DNA of 64,000 nucleotides. Origin: JABMOV01 sp964654545. GTDB lineage: Bacteria; Fidelibacterota; Marinisomatia; Marinisomatales; JABMOV01. A program made the position numbers and the translations under genes. Position 1 is the first letter of the stretch. Every line of letters begins with the position of its first letter. The notes under the pieces were generated by a model, which was given only the letters and a program-made list of their open reading frames with translations, was not told the origin of the DNA and ran no database searches. Of this stretch, positions 1 through 8,705 are shown piece after piece. The stretch is from the NCBI GenBank assembly GCA_964654545.1, contig CAZZIU010000001.1, positions 99,543 to 163,542 on the forward strand, read 5' to 3'.

Positions 1-115
1 CTTCACTGTAGATAGCCACCGTATCGATTTCCCCACCGTATAAAGGAACGGTATGAATAAAAGTGATCAGTAAGATCACATAGACATGATTTTTCGTATT
101 ACGATATTTACTCAT
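1..115 (-). CDS. N-terminal fragment of an exported protein (cut by window edge)
   Basis: On the minus strand an ATG at 115 opens a reading frame of 38 codons that runs off the left edge. The product starts with a basic stretch (MSKYRNTKNH) followed by a hydrophobic core (VYVILLITFIHTV) and then GGEIDTVAIYSE, which looks like a Sec signal peptide and the first residues of a mature protein. The gene is divergent from the glycosyltransferase at 202. The visible mature part recalls the start of secreted esterase-like hydrolases, but it is too short to name a family, so no function is claimed. Confidence 0.55.
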   Translation of the reverse strand, partial: MSKYRNTKNHVYVILLITFIHTVPLYGGEIDTVAIYSE

Positions 116-137
116 TGAAAATAGAAATGGAGAATTC

Positions 138-168
138 ATTTGAATACGTTTAGTTTTGCAATTCAAAT
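138..168. repeat. 8-bp inverted repeat between divergent genes
   Basis: ATTTGAAT at 138-145 is repeated in reverse complement as ATTCAAAT at 161-168, with 15 nt between. It lies in the 86-bp divergent intergenic region, where an operator could sit. In AT-rich DNA such a repeat can also arise by chance. Confidence 0.2.
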
Positions 169-201
169 TAAAACAATTATCGAAAATTATCAGGAAAATA
201 A

Positions 202-1704
202 ATGAACTCCCTTGCAATCGTTTCATACGCCGAAGAATCCACCATTCCATCTAATAATCCGAACAATTATCCTGATGTGGAAATCTCGGAATTCATTTTA
301 TCCTCCCAATCACAGGGAAAAAATCATGTTTCCTTAAAGAGTAGGACATTAGGCTCAGCTCTTAATCAGGTTTTGGACTCAGGTCGGTTTGATTACGTCT
401 TATTTATTGATGACAGTAAGAATAAAATTGCCGTAAAACAATCCACGATCCCGCTACTCCTGCTTACTGCACAACGACATAAAAATATTGGACTAATTTA
501 TACTGACTACGATATTAAAAACGGTGATTTCCTGGAAGAAATTCATCTACTGCATCACCATCCGGGGCGTATTCGGGATAATCAGGATATTGGAAAACTC
601 TATTTCATGTCAGTCGATGCGTTAGAAATGATTGGAAAATTTGACGATAGCCTGGCATTTAATACCCTTTACGATGCCAGATTAAAATTGTCTGAGAAAC
701 ATGAAATAATTCATCTTAGTAATCGCTATTCCGGTTCCCTTTATACCATGCATGCCACCAAATCTTCTACCAATGTTTTCGATTATTTGCTTGCCTCCAA
801 GGATGCCCAAAAAGAAGCAGAAGCGGTGGTCACAGATCATTTGAAGCGTATTGGTGCTTATCTGGCTCCCGGACAAGGTTATCTTACCAGACCAGAATCT
901 GATTCCAATAAGCTGATTGCATCAATAATCATTCCTGTAAACAATCGACCGGAATTTATAGGAACAGCCATTGAGAGTGTGCAAAAACAGACCATTACTG
1001 ACGTTGAAATAATTGTCGTTGTTAATGGGGGACCAAAAGACACGACAATCCCGGAAGTGAAGAAATATCAATCAGGTGGAGCCTTATTCAATGAGGATTT
1101 GCCCCTTGTTCATCTCATTGTTATGGATATAAATAATATTGGTTTTTGTTTAAATGCCGGTACAGTGGCAGCAAAAGGAAACTATTATGTTCAGCTCGAT
1201 TCAGATGATCGTCTTAAGCCGGACGCAGTGGAGAAAATTGTTCAGGTGTATGGGTCTGATAATCACATTGGTATGGTGATTGGTTCCTACGAGGTCTGGG
1301 AGAAAAAAGAAAATGGTAAACTGGTACGAATGGAGGATATTCCAGTGATAACCCATGATGAATGGACAGAAGAAAACGGTCGGAATAATCTACTACGTAT
1401 CAATGGAGCCGGGGCACCCAGGTCCATTCCCATTCAGGTAATTAAAGATATTGGATTTTTTAGCATGAACGATGACCCATATGCCAGGAATTATGGTGAA
1501 GATTACGATATGGTGTTGCGCATAAGTGAAAAATTTAAGATTGGACGAATCTGGGAACCCATTTATGAAGTCATTCGCCATTCGGGTGGTACTGACCATG
1601 CCATCGATCAGGTTACGGTGGATCGAAATGACAATGCCAAGGATCATATGCGCAAAGAAACAATTAATAGACGGCAGCGCATGAATGGGCGCTTAAATGG
1701 ATAA
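202..1704 (+). CDS. Family 2 glycosyltransferase
   Basis: The C-terminal half (about residue 237 on) is a GT-A fold of family GT2: IASIIIPVNNRPEF opens the nucleotide-binding domain, and VQLDSDDRLKPDA near residue 330 carries the Asp-rich metal/nucleotide-sugar motif. The N-terminal half also has GT-A-like traces (SALNQVL, YVLFIDDS, LIYTDYD), so the protein may be two GT domains in tandem with a degenerate first one. No membrane segments are visible, so it is probably cytoplasmic. The start is supported by AGGA six to seven bases upstream. It overlaps the next gene by 8 bp and heads a tight plus-strand run of sugar-related genes. The sugar donor and acceptor cannot be read from sequence. Confidence 0.85.
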   Translation: MNSLAIVSYAEESTIPSNNPNNYPDVEISEFILSSQSQGKNHVSLKSRTLGSALNQVLDSGRFDYVLFIDDSKNKIAVKQSTIPLLLLTAQRHKNIGLIYTDYDIKNGDFLEEIHLLHHHPGRIRDNQDIGKLYFMSVDALEMIGKFDDSLAFNTLYDARLKLSEKHEIIHLSNRYSGSLYTMHATKSSTNVFDYLLASKDAQKEAEAVVTDHLKRIGAYLAPGQGYLTRPESDSNKLIASIIIPVNNRPEFIGTAIESVQKQTITDVEIIVVVNGGPKDTTIPEVKKYQSGGALFNEDLPLVHLIVMDINNIGFCLNAGTVAAKGNYYVQLDSDDRLKPDAVEKIVQVYGSDNHIGMVIGSYEVWEKKENGKLVRMEDIPVITHDEWTEENGRNNLLRINGAGAPRSIPIQVIKDIGFFSMNDDPYARNYGEDYDMVLRISEKFKIGRIWEPIYEVIRHSGGTDHAIDQVTVDRNDNAKDHMRKETINRRQRMNGRLNG

Positions 1705-2884
1705 TTCCTATCACTTAATTGGTATTGACGGAGGGGCTTCAAAAGTGTCGGTTTGGCATACCGAAGTCCAAAATAATACCGTTTCCCTGGGATCAATTTC
1801 ATCTACGATTTCCTATGAAATTGACGCAGAGTTTTTACCCGGGTTTAAACCTATAGATATCACGACTCAACTGGAACAAATGCATTCCGTGATACAGCTG
1901 ACTGATTTTGAAAAACAGCAAGGGGGCGTAATTCTCCAGTCTTGTGCCAGTGCCATTGCCGAGGTTGTACAGCAATTATCAGACAAACCAATATTGATCG
2001 GAATGGGATTTCCAGGATTAAAGACCGTTGATGGTAGAGGAATAGCAGCTTTAGCAAATGGCCCCCGGATGCCGGATTTCTGTAACCAGCTAGAATCACA
2101 ATTACACGAAATTGGTGTCAGATTGGTCCGTCCTATTGCTCGCATAGGTAGCGATGCGGATTATTGTGGAATAGGCGAAGAATATGGGGATATGGGATGT
2201 TTCAACGAATCCCGAAATGCCTATTATTTGGGTGGTGGAACAGGAGCGGCAGATGCCATCAAATTACGCGGAAAACTGCTTCCATTTGATACAATAAAAG
2301 GCTGGCTCCTAAAGAGTTGGGAAATGAAAAATGCTCAGGGTGTAAGTTTAGAAAAATATGCTTCTGCCGGAGGGATTCAGTGGGTTTATGCACATCATTA
2401 TACATTGCTTACGATGGATGAAGTACAACGCCGAAAATTATACCCGGACAAACTGCTATTAATGGCAGTTCAGGGAGACCCGGCAGCCATTGATACTTTT
2501 GACGATATTAGTACCAATCTGGCCATGCTTCTCTTCGAAAGAATGACCACTGTATATACCGGTTGGATGGAGTTATTTGAATGTGTCAATCCCAACCGAC
2601 CAATACCGGAGATTTCCCATCCTTATCGTGGAATTTTGCTTGATCGAATTGTGATTGGTCAGCGGTTGGGTACACTTATCGATCAATCCAGAAGTTCACT
2701 TGTTCTCTGGAAACAATTGCTGGCAAATCTGACTCACTTAATCATGACTTATGAAGGTCTAAGTTCTGAATTTGTCCAGCATTATTGTCCCGGAAATAAA
2801 TTTGATGAATCGCGGATTGTGACATCACAGCTTCGTGAAGCTCCAGTTTTGGGAGCAGCAATGGATGCATATTTAGGTCTGTAA
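1697..2884 (+). CDS. BadF/BadG-type amino-sugar kinase (ASKHA fold)
   Basis: The protein has the two phosphate-binding loops of the ASKHA ATPase fold: LIGIDGGASKVSVW near residues 6-20 and YYLGGGTGAADAI near residue 178. Between them GMGFPGLKTVDGRGI resembles the substrate side of BadF/BadG-family N-acetylglucosamine or N-acetylmuramic acid kinases. In Bacteroidetes such kinases (for example MurK) phosphorylate MurNAc or GlcNAc salvaged from the wall. Here the role is inferred from family plus the downstream SpoIID, AmpG-like and NagX-like genes. The first loop lacks the GGGTKT form common in the family, so substrate and even activity need testing. The start overlaps the end of the glycosyltransferase gene by 8 bp, indicating translational coupling. 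Confidence 0.75.
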   Translation: MDNSYHLIGIDGGASKVSVWHTEVQNNTVSLGSISSTISYEIDAEFLPGFKPIDITTQLEQMHSVIQLTDFEKQQGGVILQSCASAIAEVVQQLSDKPILIGMGFPGLKTVDGRGIAALANGPRMPDFCNQLESQLHEIGVRLVRPIARIGSDADYCGIGEEYGDMGCFNESRNAYYLGGGTGAADAIKLRGKLLPFDTIKGWLLKSWEMKNAQGVSLEKYASAGGIQWVYAHHYTLLTMDEVQRRKLYPDKLLLMAVQGDPAAIDTFDDISTNLAMLLFERMTTVYTGWMELFECVNPNRPIPEISHPYRGILLDRIVIGQRLGTLIDQSRSSLVLWKQLLANLTHLIMTYEGLSSEFVQHYCPGNKFDESRIVTSQLREAPVLGAAMDAYLGL

Positions 2885-2885
2885 T

Positions 2886-4160
2886 ATGACGCTGGCAAAT
2901 CATATTACCAAAGAACCAGTGCTTAAGATTGGGATAATATTGCCTGAAGATAACCAATCGCATTGTCGAATTAATGTACCGTCAAACCAATCGAAATCAC
3001 TTGATATATATATAAACTCCGGTCAGCTTCTTGTCGACGGGAAAAAATATTCAGAGTTTAGGATTACTGGAAGTGATTCATTGTCTACTGGTACCGCATT
3101 ACGCGTGGAATCAATTATCGCCGGACGCGGTTTTCACTGGCAAAAAAACATTTCCATGGCATTTCCCGGATCCCTTCTTTTCCGAGTGGTTGATGATACG
3201 TTGTTGGTAATAAATGAAGTGTTGCTCGAGCAATACCTCAGTTGCGTGGCAACCTCTGAAATGGGAGCTGACTGTCCTGAAGCGTTGATTCAGGCGCAAA
3301 CCATCGTTGCTCGTTCCTTTATTTTGGCCAATTCAGAAAAAAAACACGAAAGTCTTGGATTCGATTTTTGCAATGATGACTGCTGCCAGCGATACCATGG
3401 TATTGACGGATTAAGTGATCACTCTTTGTCAGGGTCGATTGTAACGCGCGGGCAAGTACCCATATATAATAATACAATTTGTGATACAAGATATTCAAAA
3501 TCGTGCGGAGGAATGATAGAATCTTTTAGCGCCGTGTGGAATGCACCCAATCCCTCCTATTTCCAGGTCAAACGAGATATACTACCGGATGGTGGGACAA
3601 AAATTGATTTATCGAAAGGGACTCAACTGGTGCGTTGGATTGAAGATCCACCAACATCCTTTTGCAGTCCTGACAATATTCCGGAAAAATCCCTAATTCG
3701 TTATTTAGGTGGCGTCGATGAAAAAGGATCCTATTTCCGCTGGGATTATTCCTGTGATCAAAGTGAGCTGGTGGCACTGGTAAACACTGCCTCCGGCCTG
3801 TCCTTTTCAGCCATACTATCTATGGATATTCAGAAAAGAGGCGGGTCGGGAAGAATAACCAGGCTGACAATTAATGGATTAGATCATAATGAACATAGTA
3901 TACAATTACCGTTGAACTCTGAGTATGAAATCCGCCGTCATCTTCACAAAGGGTTTCTGTATAGTTCAGCATTTATTATGACGACTCGAGGAAGGAAAAA
4001 TGATATTCCCCAATCGTTTCATTTTCGCGGTGCCGGATGGGGACATGGTGCCGGTTTGTGTCAAATTGGGGCTCTGGGTATGGCCCTTAAGGGCTACCTT
4101 GCGGACGACATTATTAGGCATTATTATCCAGGATCAAAATTGGTGAAATTATATGAATGA
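2886..4160 (+). CDS. SpoIID/LytB domain protein, apparently cytoplasmic
   Basis: The SpoIID/LytB signature spans the middle of the protein: EQYLSCVATSEMG, then EALIQAQTIVARSF near residue 130, a Cys-rich FDFCNDDCCQRYHG, and TRYSKSCGGMIESF. The C-terminus has the family's GAGWGHGAGLCQIGA (about residues 380-395) and ends HYYPGSKL. SpoIID proteins are peptidoglycan lytic transglycosylases that act on glycan strands, and LytB is an amidase enhancer. Unusually, the N-terminus (MTLANHITKEPVLKIG) has no signal peptide or membrane anchor. Sitting 1 bp after a sugar kinase and overlapping an AmpG-like permease, it may act on muropeptides already imported into the cytoplasm. That location is an inference. 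Confidence 0.85.
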   Translation: MTLANHITKEPVLKIGIILPEDNQSHCRINVPSNQSKSLDIYINSGQLLVDGKKYSEFRITGSDSLSTGTALRVESIIAGRGFHWQKNISMAFPGSLLFRVVDDTLLVINEVLLEQYLSCVATSEMGADCPEALIQAQTIVARSFILANSEKKHESLGFDFCNDDCCQRYHGIDGLSDHSLSGSIVTRGQVPIYNNTICDTRYSKSCGGMIESFSAVWNAPNPSYFQVKRDILPDGGTKIDLSKGTQLVRWIEDPPTSFCSPDNIPEKSLIRYLGGVDEKGSYFRWDYSCDQSELVALVNTASGLSFSAILSMDIQKRGGSGRITRLTINGLDHNEHSIQLPLNSEYEIRRHLHKGFLYSSAFIMTTRGRKNDIPQSFHFRGAGWGHGAGLCQIGALGMALKGYLADDIIRHYYPGSKLVKLYE

Positions 4161-4170
4161 GGAAGTTAGG

Positions 4171-5997
4171 ATGAACAGGGCACAGAAAAACGCCTGGTGG
4201 TGGGTCCCATCATTGTATTATGCTGAAGGAATCCCGTATGCGGTAGTCATGCTCATTTCCGTGATATTTTATAAACGAATGGGAATTTCAAATACGGATA
4301 TTGCTTTGTATACCAGTTGGCTCTATTTGCCCTGGGTGATCAAACCTCTCTGGAGTCCGGTTGTGGATATTTTAAAATCCAAGCGCTGGTGGATTGTTAT
4401 AACACAATTGATTATTGGTGCCGGACTTGGCGGTGTTGCACTCTCAATACCGTTGCCTAATTTTTTCAAACTTACCATAGGATTTCTTTGGTTATTGGCA
4501 TTCAGCTCTGCTACCCACGACATTGCAGCAGATGGTTTTTATATGCTTGGATTAAACAAACATCAGCAAGCCTGGTTTGTAGGAATCCGAAGTACTTTTT
4601 ATCGTTTTGCCATGATAACCGGACAAGGATTGCTCATCATTTTTGCTGGATTTATCGAGACCCATACTGGTTTGGATAATTTACAACTCCACGTAGAAGC
4701 ATTAAATGATTCATCGTTCACCCACCAAGAGATTATCATTGACACTTCCACCGTGCATTTGATTGCTGATCCACCTCTGTTACAATTGCCAATCATAAAA
4801 AGGTCAAAAGTAGATTTTGATAAAACCATGACTCATGTGCATGAATGGAATACTGCACACGGACAATACTCCATAACAGAGATGAACCATGCCAACCTGA
4901 GTAGAACAGAAAGTGAATCATGGTGGAGAAGATCAGTATCAAAACCTTTAGAAAACATTTTAAAAAAGAGTTTTGGCAAAAAAAGTGAAATAGTCCCAAA
5001 AAATGAGTTGGGAAATTTTGGTATTATACGATTCAGACTGTCGGCAAATCCCGGTGAGGAAACGGTCATCAATTTAGGAAGGGTTTCCGGTGATAAAAGT
5101 ATTTCACTTATTACAGAATCACGAATTGTATTTAACGAAATGAATTGGAACAAACCTGTATTGGCTGTCGTGCAGTTGGATCACAAATTAAAATATCCTG
5201 TCACAGCCACATTTGAAGCACGTTCTGGCAATATAAAGCTATCATGGACAATTACTTTTCTCATTATTGGCATTCTATTTATTGTCTTCTTTCTTTATCA
5301 CAAATTCATGTTACCCTATCCTGCCGATGATGTCCCCCATGTACACTCCACCTCATTTTTACATAATTTCTGGACAACATTTGCTACCTTCTTCCAAAAA
5401 GATAAAATTGCTATCATGCTAGCCTTCATTCTGATCTATCGTTTTGGTGAAGCACAATTGGTTAAACTGGCAACACCATTTATGCTGGATGCACAGGAAG
5501 CAGGAGGATTGGCGCTTACGACTGGTCAAGTGGGATTCGTTTACGGAACTGTGGGTATGATCATGCTGACACTTGGCGGAATAATCGGTGGATTTTTAGC
5601 GGCCAAACATGGATTAAAGTTTTGGATTTTATGGATGGCTCTTGCCATGAAACTACCTGATGCAGTTTATGTGATAATGGCCTATACCCAACCAGATAAT
5701 TTTCTAATGATCAATCTGTTTGTTGCAATTGAACAGTTTGGTTATGGGTTTGGATTTACTGCATATATGCTCTACATGATTTCAGTGGCGGATGGTGAAC
5801 ATAAAACAGCACACTATGCAATTTGTACTGGATTTATGGCTCTTGGTATGATGATACCGGGCATGTTCAGTGGCTGGTTACAAGAAATAGTTGGCTACCA
5901 ACACTTTTTTATATGGGTATTGATTGCAACAATTCCTGGCTTACTATTAATCAAATATTTACCACTTGATCCAGAATTTGGAAAAAAGGAGGAATAA
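4171..5997 (+). CDS. AmpG-like MFS permease with large periplasmic insert
   Basis: The first 170 residues hold five membrane helices with the AmpG/PAT-type MFS pattern, including YAEGIPYAVVM, LPWVIKPLWSPVVD and SSATHDIAADGFYML. AmpG proteins import GlcNAc-anhydroMurNAc muropeptides. Between helix 5 (ending near LLIIFAGFIE) and helix 6 (WTITFLIIGILFIVFFLY) lies a soluble segment of roughly 190 residues, which by MFS topology should face the periplasm. Its second half is strand-rich, and ordinary AmpG proteins lack it. The second half of the transporter then follows. I chose ATG 4171 because GAGG lies 8 nt upstream; an in-frame ATG at 4153 overlaps the preceding stop and has no clear ribosome site. 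The muropeptide substrate is likely from context, not proven. Confidence 0.8.
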   Translation: MNRAQKNAWWWVPSLYYAEGIPYAVVMLISVIFYKRMGISNTDIALYTSWLYLPWVIKPLWSPVVDILKSKRWWIVITQLIIGAGLGGVALSIPLPNFFKLTIGFLWLLAFSSATHDIAADGFYMLGLNKHQQAWFVGIRSTFYRFAMITGQGLLIIFAGFIETHTGLDNLQLHVEALNDSSFTHQEIIIDTSTVHLIADPPLLQLPIIKRSKVDFDKTMTHVHEWNTAHGQYSITEMNHANLSRTESESWWRRSVSKPLENILKKSFGKKSEIVPKNELGNFGIIRFRLSANPGEETVINLGRVSGDKSISLITESRIVFNEMNWNKPVLAVVQLDHKLKYPVTATFEARSGNIKLSWTITFLIIGILFIVFFLYHKFMLPYPADDVPHVHSTSFLHNFWTTFATFFQKDKIAIMLAFILIYRFGEAQLVKLATPFMLDAQEAGGLALTTGQVGFVYGTVGMIMLTLGGIIGGFLAAKHGLKFWILWMALAMKLPDAVYVIMAYTQPDNFLMINLFVAIEQFGYGFGFTAYMLYMISVADGEHKTAHYAICTGFMALGMMIPGMFSGWLQEIVGYQHFFIWVLIATIPGLLLIKYLPLDPEFGKKEE

Positions 5998-7116
5998 ATG
6001 CCAGTCAAACCAGGTGAACGACTCATAGCTTTGGATGCATTTCGTGGATTGACGATTGCCATGATGGTTTTAGTGAATACGCCCGGTAGTTGGTCCTATG
6101 TGTATGCACCACTTCGACATGCGAAATGGCATGGATGCACACCAACTGACCTTGTTTTTCCCTTCTTTTTGTTTATCGTTGGAACAGCAATGGTATTCTC
6201 ATTCAGCAAATTCAACTACAGGCTGAATCAGACTCTGACAAGGAAAATCATCAGCAGGACAATAACTATATTTGTTATCGGATTGCTGCTTAATGCATTT
6301 CCATTTATTCGCCAGGATTGGGATTACTCCGGGCTGAGAATTTTGGGTGTACTACAACGTATTGCTTTGGCTTATGGATGTGCAGCCTTTTTAGTATTGA
6401 TACTGGACAAAATGAAATTGTGGTATGTTTCCATCGGCATCCTAGTAGGATACTGGATCATATTAATGGTATTTGGTAGTGACGACCCCTATAGCCTGTC
6501 ATCCAATATAGCCAGAACCATAGATTTAGCAATATTAGGGGAATCTCATGTCTGGCATGGAACTGGGATTCCATTCGACCCGGAAGGGTTGCTAAGCACA
6601 TTTCCCGCCATTGTTACCATTGTTCTCGGGTTTAAAGTCGGTACATGGATTAAAGAGAATGGTGCAAATCAATCCACCATAAAGACCATGCTGATTTTTG
6701 GATTTTTCTGGACATTGCTGGGATGGGTTTGGGGCTGGTTTTTCCCTATCAATAAACAATTATGGACCAGTAGTTATGTTTTTTATACGGGAGGATTAGC
6801 AACCCTGTTTTTGGCAGGCTTCCTCTGGCTGATTGATGTACGAGGATTTAAAAATATTGCTTTTCCATTTGTGATTTTTGGTTCAAATGCAATTTTTATT
6901 TTTGCCTTTTCCGGACTATGGGTTAAATCGATTTATCGCTTCAAATTCACGTTGGATGGTGAAACAATCAACGGATATTCCTATTTGTATCAAACTCTCT
7001 TTGTACCGTTAGCTGGTCATTTGAACGGATCCCTTCTTTTTGCAATTACCCATATCGTGGGATGGTGGTTGGTACTGTATTGGCTACACAGAAAGAAAAT
7101 TTATATCAAAATATAA
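5998..7116 (+). CDS. NagX-like transmembrane acetyltransferase (HGSNAT/DUF5009 family)
   Basis: The N-terminus ERLIALDAFRGLTIAMMVLVN and the following HGCTPTDLVFPFFLFIVG are hallmarks of the heparan-alpha-glucosaminide N-acetyltransferase/NagX family, multi-helix inner-membrane proteins that move acetyl groups onto glucosamine across the membrane. About ten hydrophobic segments are visible along the 372 residues, the usual size. The start has a perfect AAGGAGG at 5986-5992 with 5-nt spacing, the strongest ribosome site of this run, and abuts the AmpG-like gene directly. In many bacteria these genes travel with GlcNAc/MurNAc utilisation genes, which fits the neighbours. The exact acceptor sugar is unknown. 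Confidence 0.8.
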   Translation: MPVKPGERLIALDAFRGLTIAMMVLVNTPGSWSYVYAPLRHAKWHGCTPTDLVFPFFLFIVGTAMVFSFSKFNYRLNQTLTRKIISRTITIFVIGLLLNAFPFIRQDWDYSGLRILGVLQRIALAYGCAAFLVLILDKMKLWYVSIGILVGYWIILMVFGSDDPYSLSSNIARTIDLAILGESHVWHGTGIPFDPEGLLSTFPAIVTIVLGFKVGTWIKENGANQSTIKTMLIFGFFWTLLGWVWGWFFPINKQLWTSSYVFYTGGLATLFLAGFLWLIDVRGFKNIAFPFVIFGSNAIFIFAFSGLWVKSIYRFKFTLDGETINGYSYLYQTLFVPLAGHLNGSLLFAITHIVGWWLVLYWLHRKKIYIKI

Positions 7117-7129
7117 AGTATTATTTGTA

Positions 7130-7921
7130 ATGGATTTAAAAATCAAAGGAAAAACGGCATTGGTTCTGGCTTCTACCAGAGGACTTGGTTTTGGTGTTGC
7201 CAAAGCACTGGTCGATGAAGGAGTAAATGTCATTATTTGCGGTCGTGAACGTGCCAGGCTTGATGCAGCGTTGGACGAGTTGCATAAAATTGGTGGCACA
7301 CATGTATCGGGCATACAATGTGATGTATCACAATTATCAGATCTTGATAAGGTTTTTGGACACTGTGAATCTGCATATGGTACTCCTGATATACTGGTAT
7401 ACAACAACGGGGGGCCACCATCGGGCGATCCACTGAATTTTAACCCTGAAGACTTTGATAATGCCTTTCACGCCGGTTTCCATTCGGCTGTATACTCTAT
7501 GCGAAAAGCACTCCCAAATATGCAGGAAAATCAGTGGGGAAGAATTTTATGCATTACCAGTATTTCGGTGAAACAACCCATAGATAATTTGGTTTTATCG
7601 AATGCAACACGAACAGCATTGACTTCCTATATTAAGACGATGTCACGACAGGTTGCGCAGGATGGGGTGACTATCAATTCTCTTCTGCCAGGTCCTCATG
7701 ATACGGATAGATTACGGCAATTAACACAATCTATGTCTGTTCAAAATAATATTTCACCTGACCAGGCTTTGCACTTGTTAACCTCCGATATACCCATCGG
7801 GAGGCCAGGGACCATTTCCGAATTTGGGTCAGTGGCAGCGTTTCTGTGCTCCAGCCTCGCATCGTATATTACCGGACAAGCAATTGTTCACGATGGCGGA
7901 GCCGTAAGGAGTCCAATCTGA
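7130..7921 (+). CDS. Atypical short-chain dehydrogenase/reductase
   Basis: The Rossmann dinucleotide loop is ASTRGLGFGVAKAL near residues 14-27, followed by the SDR-type YNNGGPPSG around residue 90 and the conserved SISVKQP near 145. The catalytic Tyr-x3-Lys is not present: the aligned region reads LVLSNATRTAL, giving Ser and Arg instead. SDR proteins with this SN-type motif form a recognisable branch, commonly labelled 3-oxoacyl-ACP reductase-like, whose chemistry is not clear. An open frame extends upstream to 7040 but overlaps the NagX-like gene heavily, so ATG 7130 is the better start. It is 13 bp after the preceding gene and is coupled to a second SDR. Confidence 0.75.
   Translation: MDLKIKGKTALVLASTRGLGFGVAKALVDEGVNVIICGRERARLDAALDELHKIGGTHVSGIQCDVSQLSDLDKVFGHCESAYGTPDILVYNNGGPPSGDPLNFNPEDFDNAFHAGFHSAVYSMRKALPNMQENQWGRILCITSISVKQPIDNLVLSNATRTALTSYIKTMSRQVAQDGVTINSLLPGPHDTDRLRQLTQSMSVQNNISPDQALHLLTSDIPIGRPGTISEFGSVAAFLCSSLASYITGQAIVHDGGAVRSPI
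7906..7920 (+). promoter_or_regulatory. Ribosome site placing the next start at CTG
   Basis: AAGGAG at 7906-7911 is followed 6 nt later by CTG at 7918, whose last two bases belong to the TGA stop of the upstream gene (CTGA). No ATG, GTG or TTG lies in frame close to the conserved start of the Rossmann fold, so this site decides the start of the second SDR. Confidence 0.6.
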
Positions 7922-8670
7922 ACAATACCGTATTTATCACCGGTGCCAGTAGTGGAATTGGAGAGCATCTTGCTTATGCATATGCAAAATTAGGTTATAA
8001 TCTTGGGTTGTTGGCTAGACGTGGCAATCTACTGGATAATGTGAAGAGTGTGTGTCTCTCACATCACGTTGAAGTCAATGTGTATGTGGGGGATGTCACC
8101 GATGAAGCTTTTGTGGTACGGAGCATTCAATCATTCCAATCTCAGTTTGGAAGCCTAGGTATTGTATTCGCCAATGCGGGAATTGGTGCAGCAGATCCAA
8201 TATGGCGAGGTGAAAGTGAATCTGTACATCGGGTAATAAACACCAACATTCGTGGTGTGGTAAACACCGTCTTTGCAGCGACGCCAATCATGGTCAAACA
8301 ACAGAGCGGCAAAATTATCGTCATTAGTTCGATTGCCGCCTTCCGTGGTTTACCACGACATGGGGCTTATTCCGGTTCAAAAATTGCGATTCGCACAATG
8401 GTTGACGGATGGCGCTATGATCTGGTCCGAAATAATATTCAAATTACAACGATTCACCCCGGTTTTATCAAGACACCATTGGTGAATAATAATCGGTTAA
8501 TGCCATTTCTCATGGATGTTGATCTAGCCATAAAAAAAATTATCTCAGCCGTTGATGCGGGTAAAAAATCCTACATATTCCCATGGCAATGGAGATGGGT
8601 TATTTTGCTTTCAAGAATTATTCCTGATTGGCTAATTCAAAAAGTTTATTTCAATAAAAAAGCCGCTTAA
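7918..8670 (+). CDS. Classical short-chain dehydrogenase/reductase, probable CTG start
   Basis: The protein opens with NNTVFITGASSGIGEHLAYAYAKLG, a complete TGxxxGxG NAD(P) loop. NAG is present in FANAGIGAADP, the catalytic Ser in ISSIAAFRG, and Tyr-x3-Lys in GAYSGSKIA (about residues 150-156). Unlike its neighbour it keeps the full catalytic set. Only four bases overlap the upstream gene if CTG 7918 is used; the longer in-frame ATG at 7846 would add 24 residues of shadow sequence from the upstream gene. Substrate is unknown: the family covers many oxidoreductases acting on alcohols, sugars and acyl carriers. The last codons run into a bidirectional terminator. Confidence 0.8.
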   Translation: MNNTVFITGASSGIGEHLAYAYAKLGYNLGLLARRGNLLDNVKSVCLSHHVEVNVYVGDVTDEAFVVRSIQSFQSQFGSLGIVFANAGIGAADPIWRGESESVHRVINTNIRGVVNTVFAATPIMVKQQSGKIIVISSIAAFRGLPRHGAYSGSKIAIRTMVDGWRYDLVRNNIQITTIHPGFIKTPLVNNNRLMPFLMDVDLAIKKIISAVDAGKKSYIFPWQWRWVILLSRIIPDWLIQKVYFNKKAA

Positions 8671-8690
8671 AAAAGCGGCTTTTTTATTTG
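8656..8690. terminator. Bidirectional intrinsic terminator
   Basis: AGCCGCTT (8661-8668) pairs with AAGCGGCT (8673-8680), flanked by an A-run on the left and T-run on the right, so it can stop transcripts from both the SDR (plus) and the sorting-domain gene (minus). The SDR stop codon lies in the hairpin. Confidence 0.85.
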
Positions 8691-8705
8691 TACGGAGAAT
8701 AAAGA

